From assembly GCA_028752905.1 (NCBI GenBank), contig JAQNBH010000014.1, forward strand, positions 24,210,644-24,274,643: a stretch of 64,000 nt of DNA, read 5' to 3'. The DNA is from Cladorhizidae sp. MBARI D1340-BT2 (taxonomy: Eukaryota > Porifera > Demospongiae > Poecilosclerida > Cladorhizidae). Under the pieces are notes generated by a model. The model was not told the DNA's origin. It made no database searches and saw nothing but the letters and a program-made list of their open reading frames with translations. Positions 19,681-31,573 of this stretch are shown piece by piece (positions within the stretch are counted from its first letter, which is position 1; every line of letters begins with the position of its first letter). A program made the translations under genes and the position numbers.

Positions 19681-19859
19681 AGAAATATTTAAGGAGGATT
19701 ATCCCATTAGCAAGAGTTATTCATTAATAGTTTGAAACAACCAATTCATTGTTTGTATTGTAGCATGACCTTTTGGAACTTTGGGATGTCCAGTATGCTG
19801 TTAGGTTCTGTGTTGTTCATGATCATGTGTTTGGATGTCTTGACACATATTTCTGCTCT

Positions 19860-22800
19860 GCTATTGAGTGAGGAAATGCAACTGATGAAAGGCAATGTCG
19901 GACTCCCCACATCTTGAGGAATTTCTGGGTGGCAGCAGCCGTGAATTCTGATCCACCATTACTGGAGAGTTCCTCGGGAATACCATGTCACAAACACCTT
20001 GCGTAGTTCTCCAACAAGGCCCCTTGATCCATTGATTCTCGTGATGAATTGGCCAGTTCGAGTACCGATCCACAATGATCAGGTTGTTTTCTCCCTTGTA
20101 ATGAAAAAAGTCTGAGCAAATGCACTGGAAGAGGTATTCTGGGTTGATAGGTGAGGTAGGGGTGCATTGGGTTGGCTTGGTACAATTCTGTTACGCTCCC
20201 CGCAGCTTTCTCGAAGGCGGTCTATCTGTGCGGTGATACCTGTCCAGAAAATGGAGGTATCCATCCTAACTGTCATTGAAGTCATGCTCTGGTGGACAGA
20301 ATGTAGGGACTTGAGTACTTCTGCCCATAGTGATGGTGGAATAACGACTCTGTCCTGTATAAGATTGCATCTGTTGTTGATAAGTGTTCCCGGAAGGGGA
20401 AATATTCCCTGAACATAGGAGGTAAGAAGTTAGGAGTCTGGCATCCCTTCTTCAATGGTCTCCAGTAGTTCCATCATGATTGGGTCGCTGGTAGTTGCTT
20501 CACGAACCATGTCCCAAGTGATTTCCTGCATGTTGCCCAGTGTATGGGTGGCAGAGATTGTAAAGTCCGTGTCTATGGTGGTATGCTCACCATCATCTGA
20601 CAGTTTTCCAAAGATATGCTCCCTGAGAAATTTTGATGATGCAGATCCTGAGAAATTTTGATGATGCAAATTTCTGAGATGCTACTGGGCATCAAGTAGC
20701 TCCAATTTTATGGGGCCTACATTTGGAGACAGCATCCGTAGCCAAGTTTTTCTTCCCTGGGATGTGAACCAGTCGAAATTTGAATGGGATGGTTTTCTCC
20801 TTGAGATGGAGCAGTTGTGGGTTCGTGATATCCTCCAGTTTTCTGTCTCCCATGATTTTGAGTAGTGGTGGTCCACTGCAACTATGAGGTCATCGCATCC
20901 AAGGACAAAGTGGCAGGCTTTTTCAAGCACATCTGCCACTGCTAGCATTCCCTTCGATGGGGCATATCTGGACTCAGATGCATGTTAGAAATAGCTTCCC
21001 ACCAGGATGATCTTTCATCCATCCATACAGCAGAAAGGATTATCACCTTGACATGTGCAATGATTCTGCAGGAGCAAAAATCCGTGGCCGTCCTTCGACC
21101 AATCTGTAGTTAAGCATGTCTTCCTGCCCTGTCGAAGATTCGCACACCATGTTTGATTTCCTCAAAAATTATTTTGAATCTTCAAAGATTTGCTGCATTG
21201 AGAATCCCAGTAGAATGGGTCCCTGAATGGGCGCATATTTTCTGTCATAGATGAATAGCAGCTGACCTGGTTATCTAGGCCAAACCATGATTGGACCTCT
21301 GTGATGTTAAAGCGTGTTGGCAACTTCCGTATGCCATCCAGATATTAGGTGCATGGTTTCACATGGGACATTATGATCTCGAAACCTGCAAACTTAACCA
21401 CATCTTGTGCCAAATGGAACTTGACAAGGTTAAGTATGATACCATTCCATCCACAAATGTCTAGCTTGCATGCCTAGTGAAAGCTTTCCTCTATGCAGTC
21501 AGTCCACATGCACATATCATCAATGCATTTATTCTTCTGTGGAAAGTCTGACACAATCTCGTTAAATAGGCTGGTATAACAGTTACCTGCTGCAATGTAA
21601 CCTTGGGGTGTGTTGCGATATCTGTAGCAGCCCCAAAGTGTTATGAATGTAGTAAGGTGTCGATCACATTCCCTGATGGGAACAGAATGATATCCATTCC
21701 ATGCATCGAAGACTGTCTTCTTCTTGTTACTAGGCATGGCTCTGGCCTGGTGGTATGGTGATTTGGTGTGGTACATTTCGCTGGTGCAGTAGCGATTGAA
21801 GATCCACAGTTAGACATGGTTTGCCATTCTTTTTCTGGCACACAGCCATCCTGTAGCACCATGTGACAGACTCACTGATCAGGACTGGTTCAATAACACC
21901 AAGGAGGACATCTTGGTCTATTGCCAATTTGACCTCCTCTTGTATGGGCAATGGTTTAGGTATAGATGTGTGAATCACTGCAGGCTGTGCATTGGGATCT
22001 AGAGAGTTAGTGGTGGCCCATCATCATGCAATTGGCTGTGTGGGCAGCCAAACCCTTTTTTCTCAGTGATTTCCTCTGTGTGTAGGAATGGTATCTTATT
22101 TGGGATGGGAGGTGGATTCCCCCTCCATAACAGTCACACAATCTTTGAGATTGGGGCAAGAGTGTATGTTCCAAAGACTTTCCTCATGGCAGTGGCTAGG
22201 TTTTGTTTGATGGGGTCATGAGCGACTCCTATTGATGTAAAATCAGTTGAATGTAGGCCTAGATCGACACAGGCCTCCCTACTGATGTACTGAGTCCATA
22301 TCAGGGGTCATATAATATATCTGGGCAGTCTCCATGGGGTAGCCACCCTTATTGAAGCCGGACTATAGCAGAAGGACTGCACTGACGATGCTGATGGAGT
22401 TCTGATTAATAGCAGACATTTTGTTCCAGGTTGAATTTCTTTAACCCCAGCAGGTATACAGCCTTGAGGCCGATCAAACAACTTTGGCCCTCTGTGTTGA
22501 ATGGTTACAGCAACACCTCAAAGTAAGAATAGTGATTCCTGTCAACCCTTCCATCACTGTCACTGTTGGTTGTGGCCGAGAGCATCACTGGCACCATGCC
22601 AGGTTGTCATCAAAGACGTTGTGGACTAGAGTGATCATTTTCACACCACAATGCCGCCTAGTCTTGATGGTGGCCGTGCAGATCCTATCAAATGGCAGAG
22701 CCTATGTTGAGTTCTGGTTCCACTGCCTGCTCAGGTCTTGGCTTCTGTTGTTTGGGTCTCTGCGAGGGGTAGCAGCATTTGTGGGGGCTTGCCCTTCTTG

Positions 22801-23545
22801 GTCTAGGGGCGAATGAATTGTTTTCTGTACCTCTCACATTTCGTGTTCTTGTCTGTGAACTTTGAGCTCTTGTATGCTAACCCCATGTGACCCATCAGTC
22901 ATCAGCTAGGCCTGTAAAATCGGCCTGCCTCTTTTGCCTCGATCAGTTTCATGATAGTTTCCAGGTCCATGTCCTTGTTCTCATACCCAAGAACTTCCTG
23001 TTGGATTTCTTGAACAATGAGCCCACGTATTAGCACCATCTGAACGGTAAAGTTGACATCCGTAGGGGTATTGCATGAACATCTGACTGGGTAGCAGCAG
23101 ATGTTGACCTGCCCGCAAAGTCTGGCAGCGAAATTACAGACACCCTCATCTCTGTCTTGAGACATGCCCTGCAGCATCACTCTTGACACCATGGTGTTCT
23201 CTTGTCGCGTACCTCCAGGCTTCTGATGGTGGCTCCTTACTTCTGGTCTCCAACTGCTTTTCACTTTTGTGTAGATCCTATGGATTTCATCAAGTGACTG
23301 CATGTTGATATCAGCATCAGCAGCACCATCTTATAGCTTGCCCATACGCTGTTAAAGTAGCTCCATTCCTCTGTTGTAATGACCTTCCCAATTTTGGGCC
23401 TGTTAAGCTTCTCTGGCTTTGTTGTAGCATATTTGATTCCTGTCGGTGGTGTACATTGTTAGCCTGGACCATGACAGCCATGGCAAAGGTGGCATCTACA
23501 TCCTCAGGCTTCCAATTGCAGCCCATCGATAGGGCAGCCAATACG
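19860..23545 (-). pseudogene. Decayed minus-strand Gypsy element related to the 5.6-kb invader
   Basis: Read on the minus strand from 23545 to 19860, it has gag pieces (23317-23541 and 22902-23303, with FAARLCGQVNICCYP resembling the invader's gag), RT start (21730-21978, SVTWCYRMAVCQKKNG), RT core (21474-21776, FDAWNGYHSV, PQGYIAAGN and CIDDM), RNase H (20682-20948, LGCDDLIVAVDHH), a tether region (20430-20669) and integrase scraps (19861-20285, VDRYSNWPI). Every domain is broken by stops or shifts. The same unusual FDAWNGYHSV and CIDD boxes place it in the same lineage as 12553-18172. LTRs were not identified. It lies within the pol gene of the old plus-strand Gypsy element. Confidence 0.75.
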
Positions 23546-23769
23546 GGGCATTATTTAAAACTTAGGTCTTGATAGTATTTCAATGTTGCCGGTTCTTCAG
23601 CCACCATTAATCTTCGAAGTCAATCTTTCTCAATGGTTTTATTCATATGGAAAAATGACAAAAGACTAAAACAAGACAGCAATATTCAAGATAACACCTC
23701 ACACATAAAGTCCATCAATCATTACAATCACGTGAGAGAGGTAAATACTACCCATCGATGACATATTTG

Positions 23770-24260
23770 TGACCGGTTCCACCATGGAGGAACATGTACA
23801 CGACCCAAAAGAAGGAATAGCTAGAAGTTGTAGGACTGCGTCTTAACCAGGAAAAATGCTTTTTCTTATGCCCTAGCATTAAATACTTTGGTGACATAAT
23901 TGATAAACATGGCCCGCACCCTGCGGAAATGAAAGTTCATGCTATCAGATGCCCCAAAGAACGTGACTCAATTTCGATTGTTTCTCAGGATAATTAATTA
24001 TTAGTGAATTTTTGCCGAACTTATCTGCCAAACTTAAATCTTTCTACTCCCTCTTGAACAAGAAGCAAGTGGTATTGGGATCCTGAGCAAGAACAAGCCT
24101 TCCAAGCTGCTCTTCGCAAGCATACCACCATTGCCACCCATTACATCAACTCATCAAGGCACACAACCACACTCGACTTACACTCGCTGATCGGCCCATC
24201 ACTTCCGTCCACCCGACAGATTTGGATGGTCATTGACCATTTTATGGTCTCAGAGGTGGG
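23770..24260 (+). pseudogene. RT/RNase H remnant of the old Gypsy element
   Basis: Fragments match the end of the RT thumb and connection: SIKYFGDIIDKHGPHPAEM near 23877-23930, then FCRTYLPNLNLSTP near 24010 and WYWDPEQEQAFQAAL near 24070-24115. The frame is broken by stops, and the integrase is absent. It abuts the purine tract and the 3' LTR. Confidence 0.65.
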
Positions 24261-24263
24261 AAG

Positions 24264-24549
24264 TGTCATAACTGACTCGTTAATAGAATCATATGCATGC
24301 TTAATTACAATGGTGTGATTCTGTTTCCTGGTTCCTGTTATGTGGTCATATCAGTTGTTGCGTATTATTGCAAGTAGCAAATAATTGTTCTAGTTGTAAT
24401 AGTTTTACAATAACCTTCTCAATAATCAACTTGAAGTTGTTTTCTCTCGACTTTTCGACTAGATGCTCCAGCCTTCATTGGCAGTTGTTGGTTACTGGTA
24501 TATCGACTGTAGTTGTTACTTACAAGAGTGTGCATCTCGGGTTACCACT
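24264..24549 (+). repeat. 3' LTR of the old Gypsy element
   Basis: Starts TGTCATAACTGACTC as in the 5' LTR and ends in GGGTTACCAC. It is longer than the second 5' piece because it carries an extra ~84-bp short repeat at 24395-24478. Confidence 0.7.
24395..24478 (-). repeat. Dispersed short repeat inserted in the LTR
   Basis: On the minus strand it reads CCAATGAAGGCTGGAGCATC, TAGTCGAAAAGTCGAGAGA, CAACTTCAAGTTGATTATTG, then AGAAGGTTATTGTAAAA. The matching position in the 5' LTR (near 18250) lacks it. Confidence 0.7.
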
Positions 24550-25326
24550 CTTAACCCGACCCAAGAACTCACCATTCCCTTCCTTGATCAGTTTTTGTTT
24601 GAAGTTTTCCTTTTATTTGATGTAGTCTGTGGAATAATGTTACTGCTTCTAGTTTTAAATGTTTGCTGTCGTCTCACCAGTTGACTTACTGCTAGATTAC
24701 TTATTTTCTTTAATTAATACCTATTATTAATATGGTTTGTTCTTTATCATTTTAATTAGAGCATTGAATTGCTGCAACTAGCCAACTATAATGTCGTGTG
24801 CATTGAAAATATGTTTCTGTATTAATTGTTCTTAAAAGCATAAAAAGAAGAAAAGGGAGATGTGAGTGTAATCAATCTTTCATCTCCACCGACAGCAGGG
24901 CATATATATCATCAACTACATGAAATGAGGCTATCTGACCCCAAGAAGCTTTTCAGCTACTTCAGGATAAGTAGAGAAGATAGTAGTATATCCATTCTAG
25001 AAAAATACTGCTCTAGTGATAAATGACTGCATTACTAGTGATAATAGCGGGCAATAGCTGATAATGCTGGTAATAGCTGGTAATAGCTGGTAATATCTGG
25101 TAATAAAAGCTAATAGCTGGTAATAGCTGCTAATAAACTAGCTAGTGACCTGGATGGACACTTCCTTACAGGCATATTTTTAATCCTGAGGTCTTTATAA
25201 CCTTTGACAGAGACTGCTGAGGTTGGGAAAAGTTCTCACTGCTTCAATACAAACTCTTCTCGAGACGTCATTGAGAAAGTGAAAAGTTTTACACATGGAA
25301 TTTTGATTGGTTCGACACAATGACGT
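24550..25326. other. Intergenic with a short tandem tract
   Basis: No gene was recognised. A tandem TGGTAATAGC tract lies at 25045-25140. Confidence 0.5.
25045..25140. repeat. TGGTAATAGC tandem tract
   Basis: About nine imperfect 10-bp units (GCTGGTAATA with variants GCTGATAATG and GCTAATAA). Confidence 0.8.
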
Positions 25327-26206
25327 CAACAGCTATATACATGCAACAGGAATCTCCAATTCTTCATGTTCTCTACCAAGAGCTCGATGGCTTAATACCA
25401 AAATTTCTGTTGCAGTTCATGAATTCTGAGTATGTGTGTGCTGCTGAACATGTTTCACAAGTGTGTATTGATAACTCAGAAGAATATCTCCCTTTACACA
25501 AAGTTTTCGTAGGTCATAACACACTATCATACCTTGAAGAAGAGGATGGATTATCATCTGAATATGTGAGAAAATTTAGGGAGACTATCCAAGCTCGGTG
25601 GATTGCTGCAGCCAAGGGAGCTGTCAAACGATTACCTATGAGTCACAAGTTACTCTCCAATCTCAAATGGCTTCAACCAGGCTTACAACAATACAGTATG
25701 GCTGGTCAGTTGCTTGCTGCAGCAGAGTGTGTTCCTCAGGTAGTTCAAGTTGGTGACAAACCGAGCTTTCAAGAGGAATTTATGGATTTCTTAAAGTCAC
25801 AGTCTTCACAGAGGTGGATAAGTATTGGCACGCAATCAGCCAAATCAAAGACTGCTTGGAAACTGAGTATCGCTACTCCACATTGGCAAAACTCGCAAAA
25901 GCTATTCTAGTTATACCCCATGGCAATGCTGATACCGAACGTTAATTCAGCCACATTGGTCTCAACAAAATGAAGCACATAAACAGACTAGGAATTTCTA
26001 CATTATATTCACTTTTAACAGTGCAATTCAATTTTCCTCAAAAATGCTATGAATTTAAACCGAACACTGAACTATTAAAGACATGTGTAAATGCTATGAA
26101 CACACTTTAGTATGTTATTTCTCGTGAAATTGTTGTTTGGATTTTGTTTGGATTTTTTGTTGCAGGCGGTAGTTTGGAAATTACCAAAAAAATTATGGCA
26201 ACACTG
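25327..26206 (+). mobile_element. hAT element, truncated 3' part (array copy 1)
   Basis: Transposase C-terminal sequence ends at the TAG at 26108-26110. The element ends with GGCAACACTG at 26206, followed by GAACTT. The dimerisation region is frame-shifted by the same deletion seen in copies 2 and 3. Confidence 0.8.
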
Positions 26207-26249
26207 GAACTTAGATATTGTCACAGAAAGATAAGCACAGATATACCAC

Positions 26250-26625
26250 ATACCTGTGTGTGTGTTGCACGCGTGCTTGTAAAGACTGGTTCACAACACA
26301 AAGCTGGCCAAGCATTGAATTGCATTGCTCGGCCAGCATCGTGTTGTCAATTGACATTTGGACCGTATTCATTTCGATCATAGCATTCTGATTGGTCTGA
26401 CACTGCATTTAGAAAAAAAATCTAACCAGCATATGAGACACAGCATCAGACCAATCAGAATGCTGCAATCTATCACATGTCCATCTTTGTTGAATGCAGT
26501 TCGAAATGGATAGGGTCAAAGCTCACATGACAGCACGACGCTGATGCAATGCTCAGCCAGCGTCGTGTTGTGAACCAGCCTTTTAAGTGCACATGCTGTT
26601 GTGCATGTGTGGGTGTGTAGTCCTA
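26250..26625. repeat. Long imperfect foldback palindrome in the spacer (copy 1)
   Basis: The left arm includes GACTGGTTCACAACAC and GCATTCTGATTGGTCTGA. The right arm returns TCAGACCAATCAGAATGC and GTGTTGTGAACCAGCC. Arms are about 150 bp around a centre near 26421. Equivalent copies lie near 30185-30560 and 34140-34520; the fourth unit keeps only the left arm. Confidence 0.8.
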
Positions 26626-26754
26626 ATAATCTGTGAATAAATCAAACAAGCTTGATTTAAAAATAATATAGTGAAAATGATTTGTCAATGGAGGCCACAG
26701 ATGGTGCTCAAAGCTTAGTAGGGCTAATATAGCTGGTGGAAAGGTGGATTTGTA

Positions 26755-26888
26755 AAAATGGGGTGATGATTTGACAGATGGGGTGATTGGCAGATGTGTA
26801 GGTATTAATTGGTACGTACAGAAACACCTATTGACACTTACATCTGCTGATTACCATCTGTCAAACTGTCAATCATCACCATTTACAC
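26755..26888. repeat. Second foldback in the spacer (copy 1)
   Basis: TGGGGTGATGATTTGACAGATGG faces CCATCTGTCAAACTGTCAATCATCACC, with inner arms CAGATGTG...ACATCTG. Copies lie near 30692-30825 and 34646-34777. Confidence 0.75.
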
Positions 26889-27032
26889 ATGCAGATTTGC
26901 AACACTACATCCCCATCTCTCATCTCAGTTCCTCATTTCTTGTTTACCATGAAAAGCAATTCCAAAATGTTACCATTATATTATTATAGCACATAATATT
27001 GTTATTATTATTAGAAACAATTAACTAAATAT

Positions 27033-27377
27033 CTAGCCAATAATACGTTCAATAAAGTTATACAATAAGTTGGCTGTCCTTGCTTGCAAAGCCTCCCTTT
27101 GCTCCCATGACTGCGCTGTCGACCAAACCAGTTTCGCCCTACCAACCGAGGCCAATAATACACCAAGATGTTCGTTGTTCACTCTGCTAAATGTTGCTCT
27201 CAGAGCTGAAAATATATAACTCTGATGCTCAACTTCACCCATCCTTATTAGGTGAGGAGATACTATCATGGCATGGCAGTAATTTCTTTTGTAGCCGGGA
27301 TGAGTGAAGACACCACAAGGACCTGCAGGAAGTTCAACGTCAGAGTAGTTTTCAGATCGGGAAGAAATCTGAGGCAC
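27033..27377 (-). CDS. Unrecognised antisense ORF in spacer, copy 1
   Basis: 114 codons ending in a natural stop, with a soluble composition (RAKLVWSTAQSWEQREALQA). The same frame is kept at 34923-35267, is shortened to 78 codons at 30971-31207, and is degraded in the fourth unit. Conservation could simply reflect recent duplication. It may be a captured exon, since a CAG acceptor-like site precedes it. No family is recognised. Confidence 0.25.
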   Translation of the reverse strand: MPQISSRSENYSDVELPAGPCGVFTHPGYKRNYCHAMIVSPHLIRMGEVEHQSYIFSALRATFSRVNNEHLGVLLASVGRAKLVWSTAQSWEQREALQARTANLLYNFIERIIG

Positions 27378-27831
27378 AACTTAGCATAGTGAAGGATGAA
27401 TTACCAGCCAGTATGCACACATGTTATATACTGTATCCCTTAGCTGTGGGAAGTACTGCACGGGGGAGAGAAAAAGAAGCCGGATGATGACCTTTTATTC
27501 ATTTTCTGAAGTCATAGTTGTACGAGTATTCCCATGGCAACATCTGCCCTTGGCTGCATTATTCTGGTGGTAATTATATCAGCTATTTCCTGGTCTTAAT
27601 TAGATCTGTAAGGACCACTAGATATTATCACCATTTAGCGAACTTCAGTGTTGCCATAGTGTTGGATTTTATCCAAACTGTTTGGATTTTTGACCTTTAA
27701 ATTTTCTGTTTGGATTTTATCAATAAATGTTTGGATTTTTTTATCATTAGAAAAAAATTGACATTTCATGCATATCAGACCATGTGCAGCCTATTTCAAA
27801 ACCACTCTCTGTGTTATTAGCTGAGTGTGGT

Positions 27832-27940
27832 CATTTTGTGGTCACCTGGTCTGTGGAATATTCATGTGGTCACATGGTCTGTGTAGGAATATTCCTGCAC
27901 AGTCCTGTGTTATTATGTGGTCACCTGGTCTGAATATGCC
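27832..27940 (+). repeat. Subterminal TGTGGTCAC-TGGTCTG repeats
   Basis: Three copies of TGTGGTCACCTGGTCTG (one with CACA) sit upstream of the TATA-like box in each hAT copy. Subterminal repeats often bind hAT transposase; that role is inferred. Confidence 0.6.
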
Positions 27941-27999
27941 TGAAGAGCCATAACCCTTTGATCGATGTGGCATGCTCATGCATGAGCTATCTGGTTGGG

Positions 28000-28007
28000 T
28001 ATTTAAA
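28000..28007 (+). promoter_or_regulatory. TATA-like box of the hAT transposase gene
   Basis: TATTTAAA lies ~110 bp upstream of the ATG at 28117. It is repeated in the other units (for example near 31928 and 35880). Confidence 0.5.
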
Positions 28008-28116
28008 GCCTGATTTGTGCAAGAGTTAGAATCTTTCACAGTGAGCGTCAGAGAGAGTTAGCTAGGCATCTTCAGAACCCAGTACTTCAAGGTTACCAGA
28101 AGAAGATTCTTCAGAT

Positions 28117-30047
28117 ATGGATTCTGACTCTGATGATGAGATTTCACAAATTCACATTGACATACATATATCAGGTCTTCTAAGTCTGCAAAAAAGCGAT
28201 TGTGTGTCTATCGTAGACAGTATGCAAAGACTTTCCCATGGGCCACGACTTCGAGAAAGGGATGAAGTGCTCTCGTGATATAAACCTTGGAAGAGGTGGT
28301 ACTAGAGATCTCAGTTCAGGAAACGAAATTACACAAACACTCAGAAAAAGATGGTTGGGTGTACTCCCTCTACAATCCTAGTTTGGGCCAATAAGAGATG
28401 AGTCTGTAATCCGTGTACTCTTCGCATATTTCCTAGGAGAGCACCATCTTGCCTTTCAATTGGGAGATCATTGTACCAAACTATTCAAGTTGCCTGATTC
28501 TTCTATTGCTAAAGTTTAAGTGCAGTCGTACTAAAGCAACAGCTGTGTTGAAAGTTATTGCCCAGGATTGTTGGAAAACCATTTACGCAGCAGTTAGAGA
28601 GACTAATACTTCAGCCTCCAAACTGATGAGACAACTGATATTACCGTTACACCACAAGCTGCTATTATGCTTCGATTCTTCTATAACACCCAAGGACAGG
28701 TGAGATGTGTCTTCTTTGTCCTAGAGAGAGTGTAGAGAGGGCAACTGCAGAGCTGCTATTTAACGCAATCGATAAGCATTTTCAAGAATCCACTACCCTC
28801 CTTTATGATAATCTTGTCGGATTAGGTAGCTACAGATGGGGCCAATGTAATGTTGGGAGCACGAAATTCAGTGATGTCACAGTTATGAAGTAAGCAGCCA
28901 GCTTTAGTTGCTCTTCATTGTCATTGTCACATAGCAGCACATAGCAAATGAGGCCTGCAAAGTCTTGCCTGATGAATTGGAAGATCTGACAACTGATATA
29001 TGGTATTATTTCCAGAAGAGCCCAAGGAGGCTGCGACAGTTTGAAGAATTTCAGAGTTTTGTGGAATGCGAGCCACACAAGTTGTTAAAAGCATGCCAAA
29101 CACGATGGCTCAGCCTTGAAGCTTGTGTAAATCGTCTTATCGAGCCTTACTCTCATACTTTCGAAGTACTGAGGATAAGCAGGCAGTAGTAAGAAGAGTA
29201 AAAATTGTACTTGGAAAGCCTCTGACCAAAGCTTACTTGCTCTTTCTATGTTCTGCATTACTAATTTCAACAGGTACATGCAGCAGCAATTTCCAATTCT
29301 TCATGTTCTCTACCAAGAACACGATGGCTTAATATGAAAAATTCTGTTGCGGTTCATGAATTCTGACTACCTGTGTGCTGCTGAACATGTTTCACATGTT
29401 TGTATTGATAACTCAGAAGAGTATCTCCCTTTACACAAAGTTTTCGTAGGTCACAACACACTATCATACCTTGAAGAAGAGGATGGATTATCATCTGAAG
29501 ATGTGAGAAAATTTAGGGAGACTATCCAAGCTCGGTGGATTGCTGCAGCCAAGGGAGCTGTCAAACGATTACCTATGAGTCACAAGTTACTCTCCAATCT
29601 CATATGGCTTCAACCAGGCTTACAACAATACAGTATGGCTGGTCAGGTGCTTGCTGCAGCAGAGTGTGTTCCTAAGGTAGTTCAAGTTGGTGACAAACCG
29701 AGCTTTCAAGAGGAATTTATGGATTTCTTAAAGTCACAGCCTTCACAGAGGTGGATAAGTATTGGCACGCAATCAGCCAAATCAAAGACTGCTTGGAAAC
29801 TGAGTATCGCTACTCCACATTGGCAAAACTCGCAAAAGCCATTCTAGTTATACCCCATGGCAATGCTGATACCGAACGTTAATTCAGCCACATTGGTCTC
29901 AACAAAATGAAGCACATAAACAGACTAGGAATTTCTACATTATATTCACTTTTAACAGTGCAATTCAATTTTCCTCAAAAATGCTATGAATTTAAACCGA
30001 ACACTGAACTATTAAAGACATGTGTAAATGCTATGAACACACTTTAG
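28117..30047 (+). pseudogene. hAT transposase pseudogene, copy 2
   Basis: The reading order is an acidic N-terminus (MDSDSDDE), a BED-like zinc-finger region damaged by a ~19-bp deletion near 28258, CTKLFKL, then KFKCSRTKATAVLK (near 28518). Next come a catalytic block with ATDGANVMLGARNSVMSQL (near 28830-28885, out of frame with its neighbours), HCHCHIAAH, CQTRWLSLEACVNRL (near 29094) and the C-terminal block. Several frameshifts and stops break it. The dimerisation end is shifted by the deletion near 29730. It cannot make an active transposase. Confidence 0.8.
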
Positions 30048-30970
30048 TATGTTATTTCTCGTGAAATTGTTGTTTGGATTTTGTTTGGATTTTTTGTTGC
30101 AGGCGGTAGTTTGGAAATTACCAAAAAAATTATGGCAACACTGGAACTTAGATATTGTCACAGAAGGATAAGCACAGATATACCACATACCTGTGTGTGT
30201 TGCACGCGTGCTTGTAAAGACTGGTTCACAACACAAAGCCGGACGAGCATTGAATTGCATTGCTCGGCCAGCATCGTGTTGTCAATTGACATTTGGACCG
30301 TATTCATTTCGATCATAGCATTCTGATTGGTCTGACACTGCATTTAGGAAAAAAATCTAACCAGCATATGAGACACAGCATCAGACCAATCAGAATGCTG
30401 CAATCTATCACATGTCCATCTTTGTTGAATGCAGTTCGAAATGGATAGGGTCAAAGCTCACATGACAGCACGACGCTGATGCAATGCTCAGCCAGCGTCG
30501 TGTTGTGAACCAGCCTTTTAAGTGCACATGCTGTTGTGCATGTGTGGGTGTGTAGTCCTAATAATCTGTGAATAAATCAAACAAGCTTGATTTAAAAATA
30601 ATATAGTGAAAATGATTTGTCAATGGAGGCCACAGATGGTGCTCAAAGCTTAGTAGGGCTAATATAGCTGGTGGAAAGGTGGATTTGTAAAAATGGGGTG
30701 ATGATTTGACAGATGGGGTGATTGGCAGATGTGTAGGTATTAATTGGTACGTACAGAAACACCTATTGACACTTACATCTGCTGATTACCATCTGTCAAA
30801 CTGTCAATCATCACCATTATTTACACATGCAGATTTGCAACTCTACATCCCCATCTCTCATCTCAGTTCCTCATTTCTTGTTTACCATGAAAAGCAATTC
30901 CAAAATGTTACCATTATATTATTATAGCACATAATATTGTTATTATTATTAGAAACAATTAACTAAATAT

Positions 30971-31207
30971 CTAGCCAATAATACGTTCAATAAAGTTATA
31001 CAATAAGTTGGCTGTCCTTGCTTGCAAAGCCTCCCTTTGCTCCCATGACTGCGCTGTCGACCAAACCAGTTTCGCCCTACCAACCGAGGCCAATAATACA
31101 CCAAGATGTTCGTTGTTCACTCTGCTAAATGTTGCTCTCAGAGCTGAAAATATATAACTCTGATGCTCAATTTCACCCATCCTTGTTAAGTGAGAAGATA
31201 CTACCAT
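30971..31207 (-). pseudogene. Unrecognised antisense ORF in spacer, copy 2 (short)
   Basis: Same protein frame as 27033-27377, but the first third is lost to sequence changes upstream. Confidence 0.2.
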
Positions 31208-31573
31208 GGCATGGCAGTAATTTCTTTTGTAGCCGGGATGAGTGAAGACACCACAAGGACCTGCAGGAAGTTCAACGTCAGAGTAGTTTTCAGATCAGGA
31301 AGAAATCTGAGGCACAACTTAGCAGAGTGAAGGATGAATTACCAGCCAGTATGCACTCATGTTATATACTGTATCCCTTAGCTGTGGGAAGTACTGCACA
31401 GGGGAGAGAAAAAGAAGCCGGATGATGACCTTTTATTCATTTTCTGAAGTCATAGTTGTACGAGTATTCCCATGGCCTGGGTGGCATTATTCTGGTGGTA
31501 ATTATATCAGCTAATTCCTGGTCATAATTAAATCTGTAAGGACCAATAGATATTAGTATCATTTAGCGAACTT

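Larger units (their letters stand above)
12484..24549 (+). mobile_element. Old Gypsy-type LTR retrotransposon, heavily nested
   Basis: A split 5' LTR (12484-12552 plus 18178-18317) and a 3' LTR (24264-24549) both start TGTCATAACTGACTC and share blocks including ATTATTGYAAGTAGCAA, GCAGTTGTTGG and TCTCGGGT-ACCAC. Just inside the 5' LTR is TGGCGACGATGAT, a tRNA-type primer site close to tRNA-Ser(GCT). Gag and protease remnants follow at 18321-19680. RT remnants lie at 23770-24260, and the purine tract AGAGGTGGGAAG abuts the 3' LTR. Two other LTR elements are inserted, one in the 5' LTR and one in pol. Confidence 0.75.
27646..30143 (+). mobile_element. hAT element, array copy 2
   Basis: The left end CAGTGTTGCCATA (27646) mirrors the right end TATGGCAACACTG (30143). 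GAACTT flanks both ends (27640-27645 and 30144-30149), a 6-bp duplication shorter than the usual 8 bp of hAT elements. The same ends bound copies 3 and 4. Confidence 0.85.
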
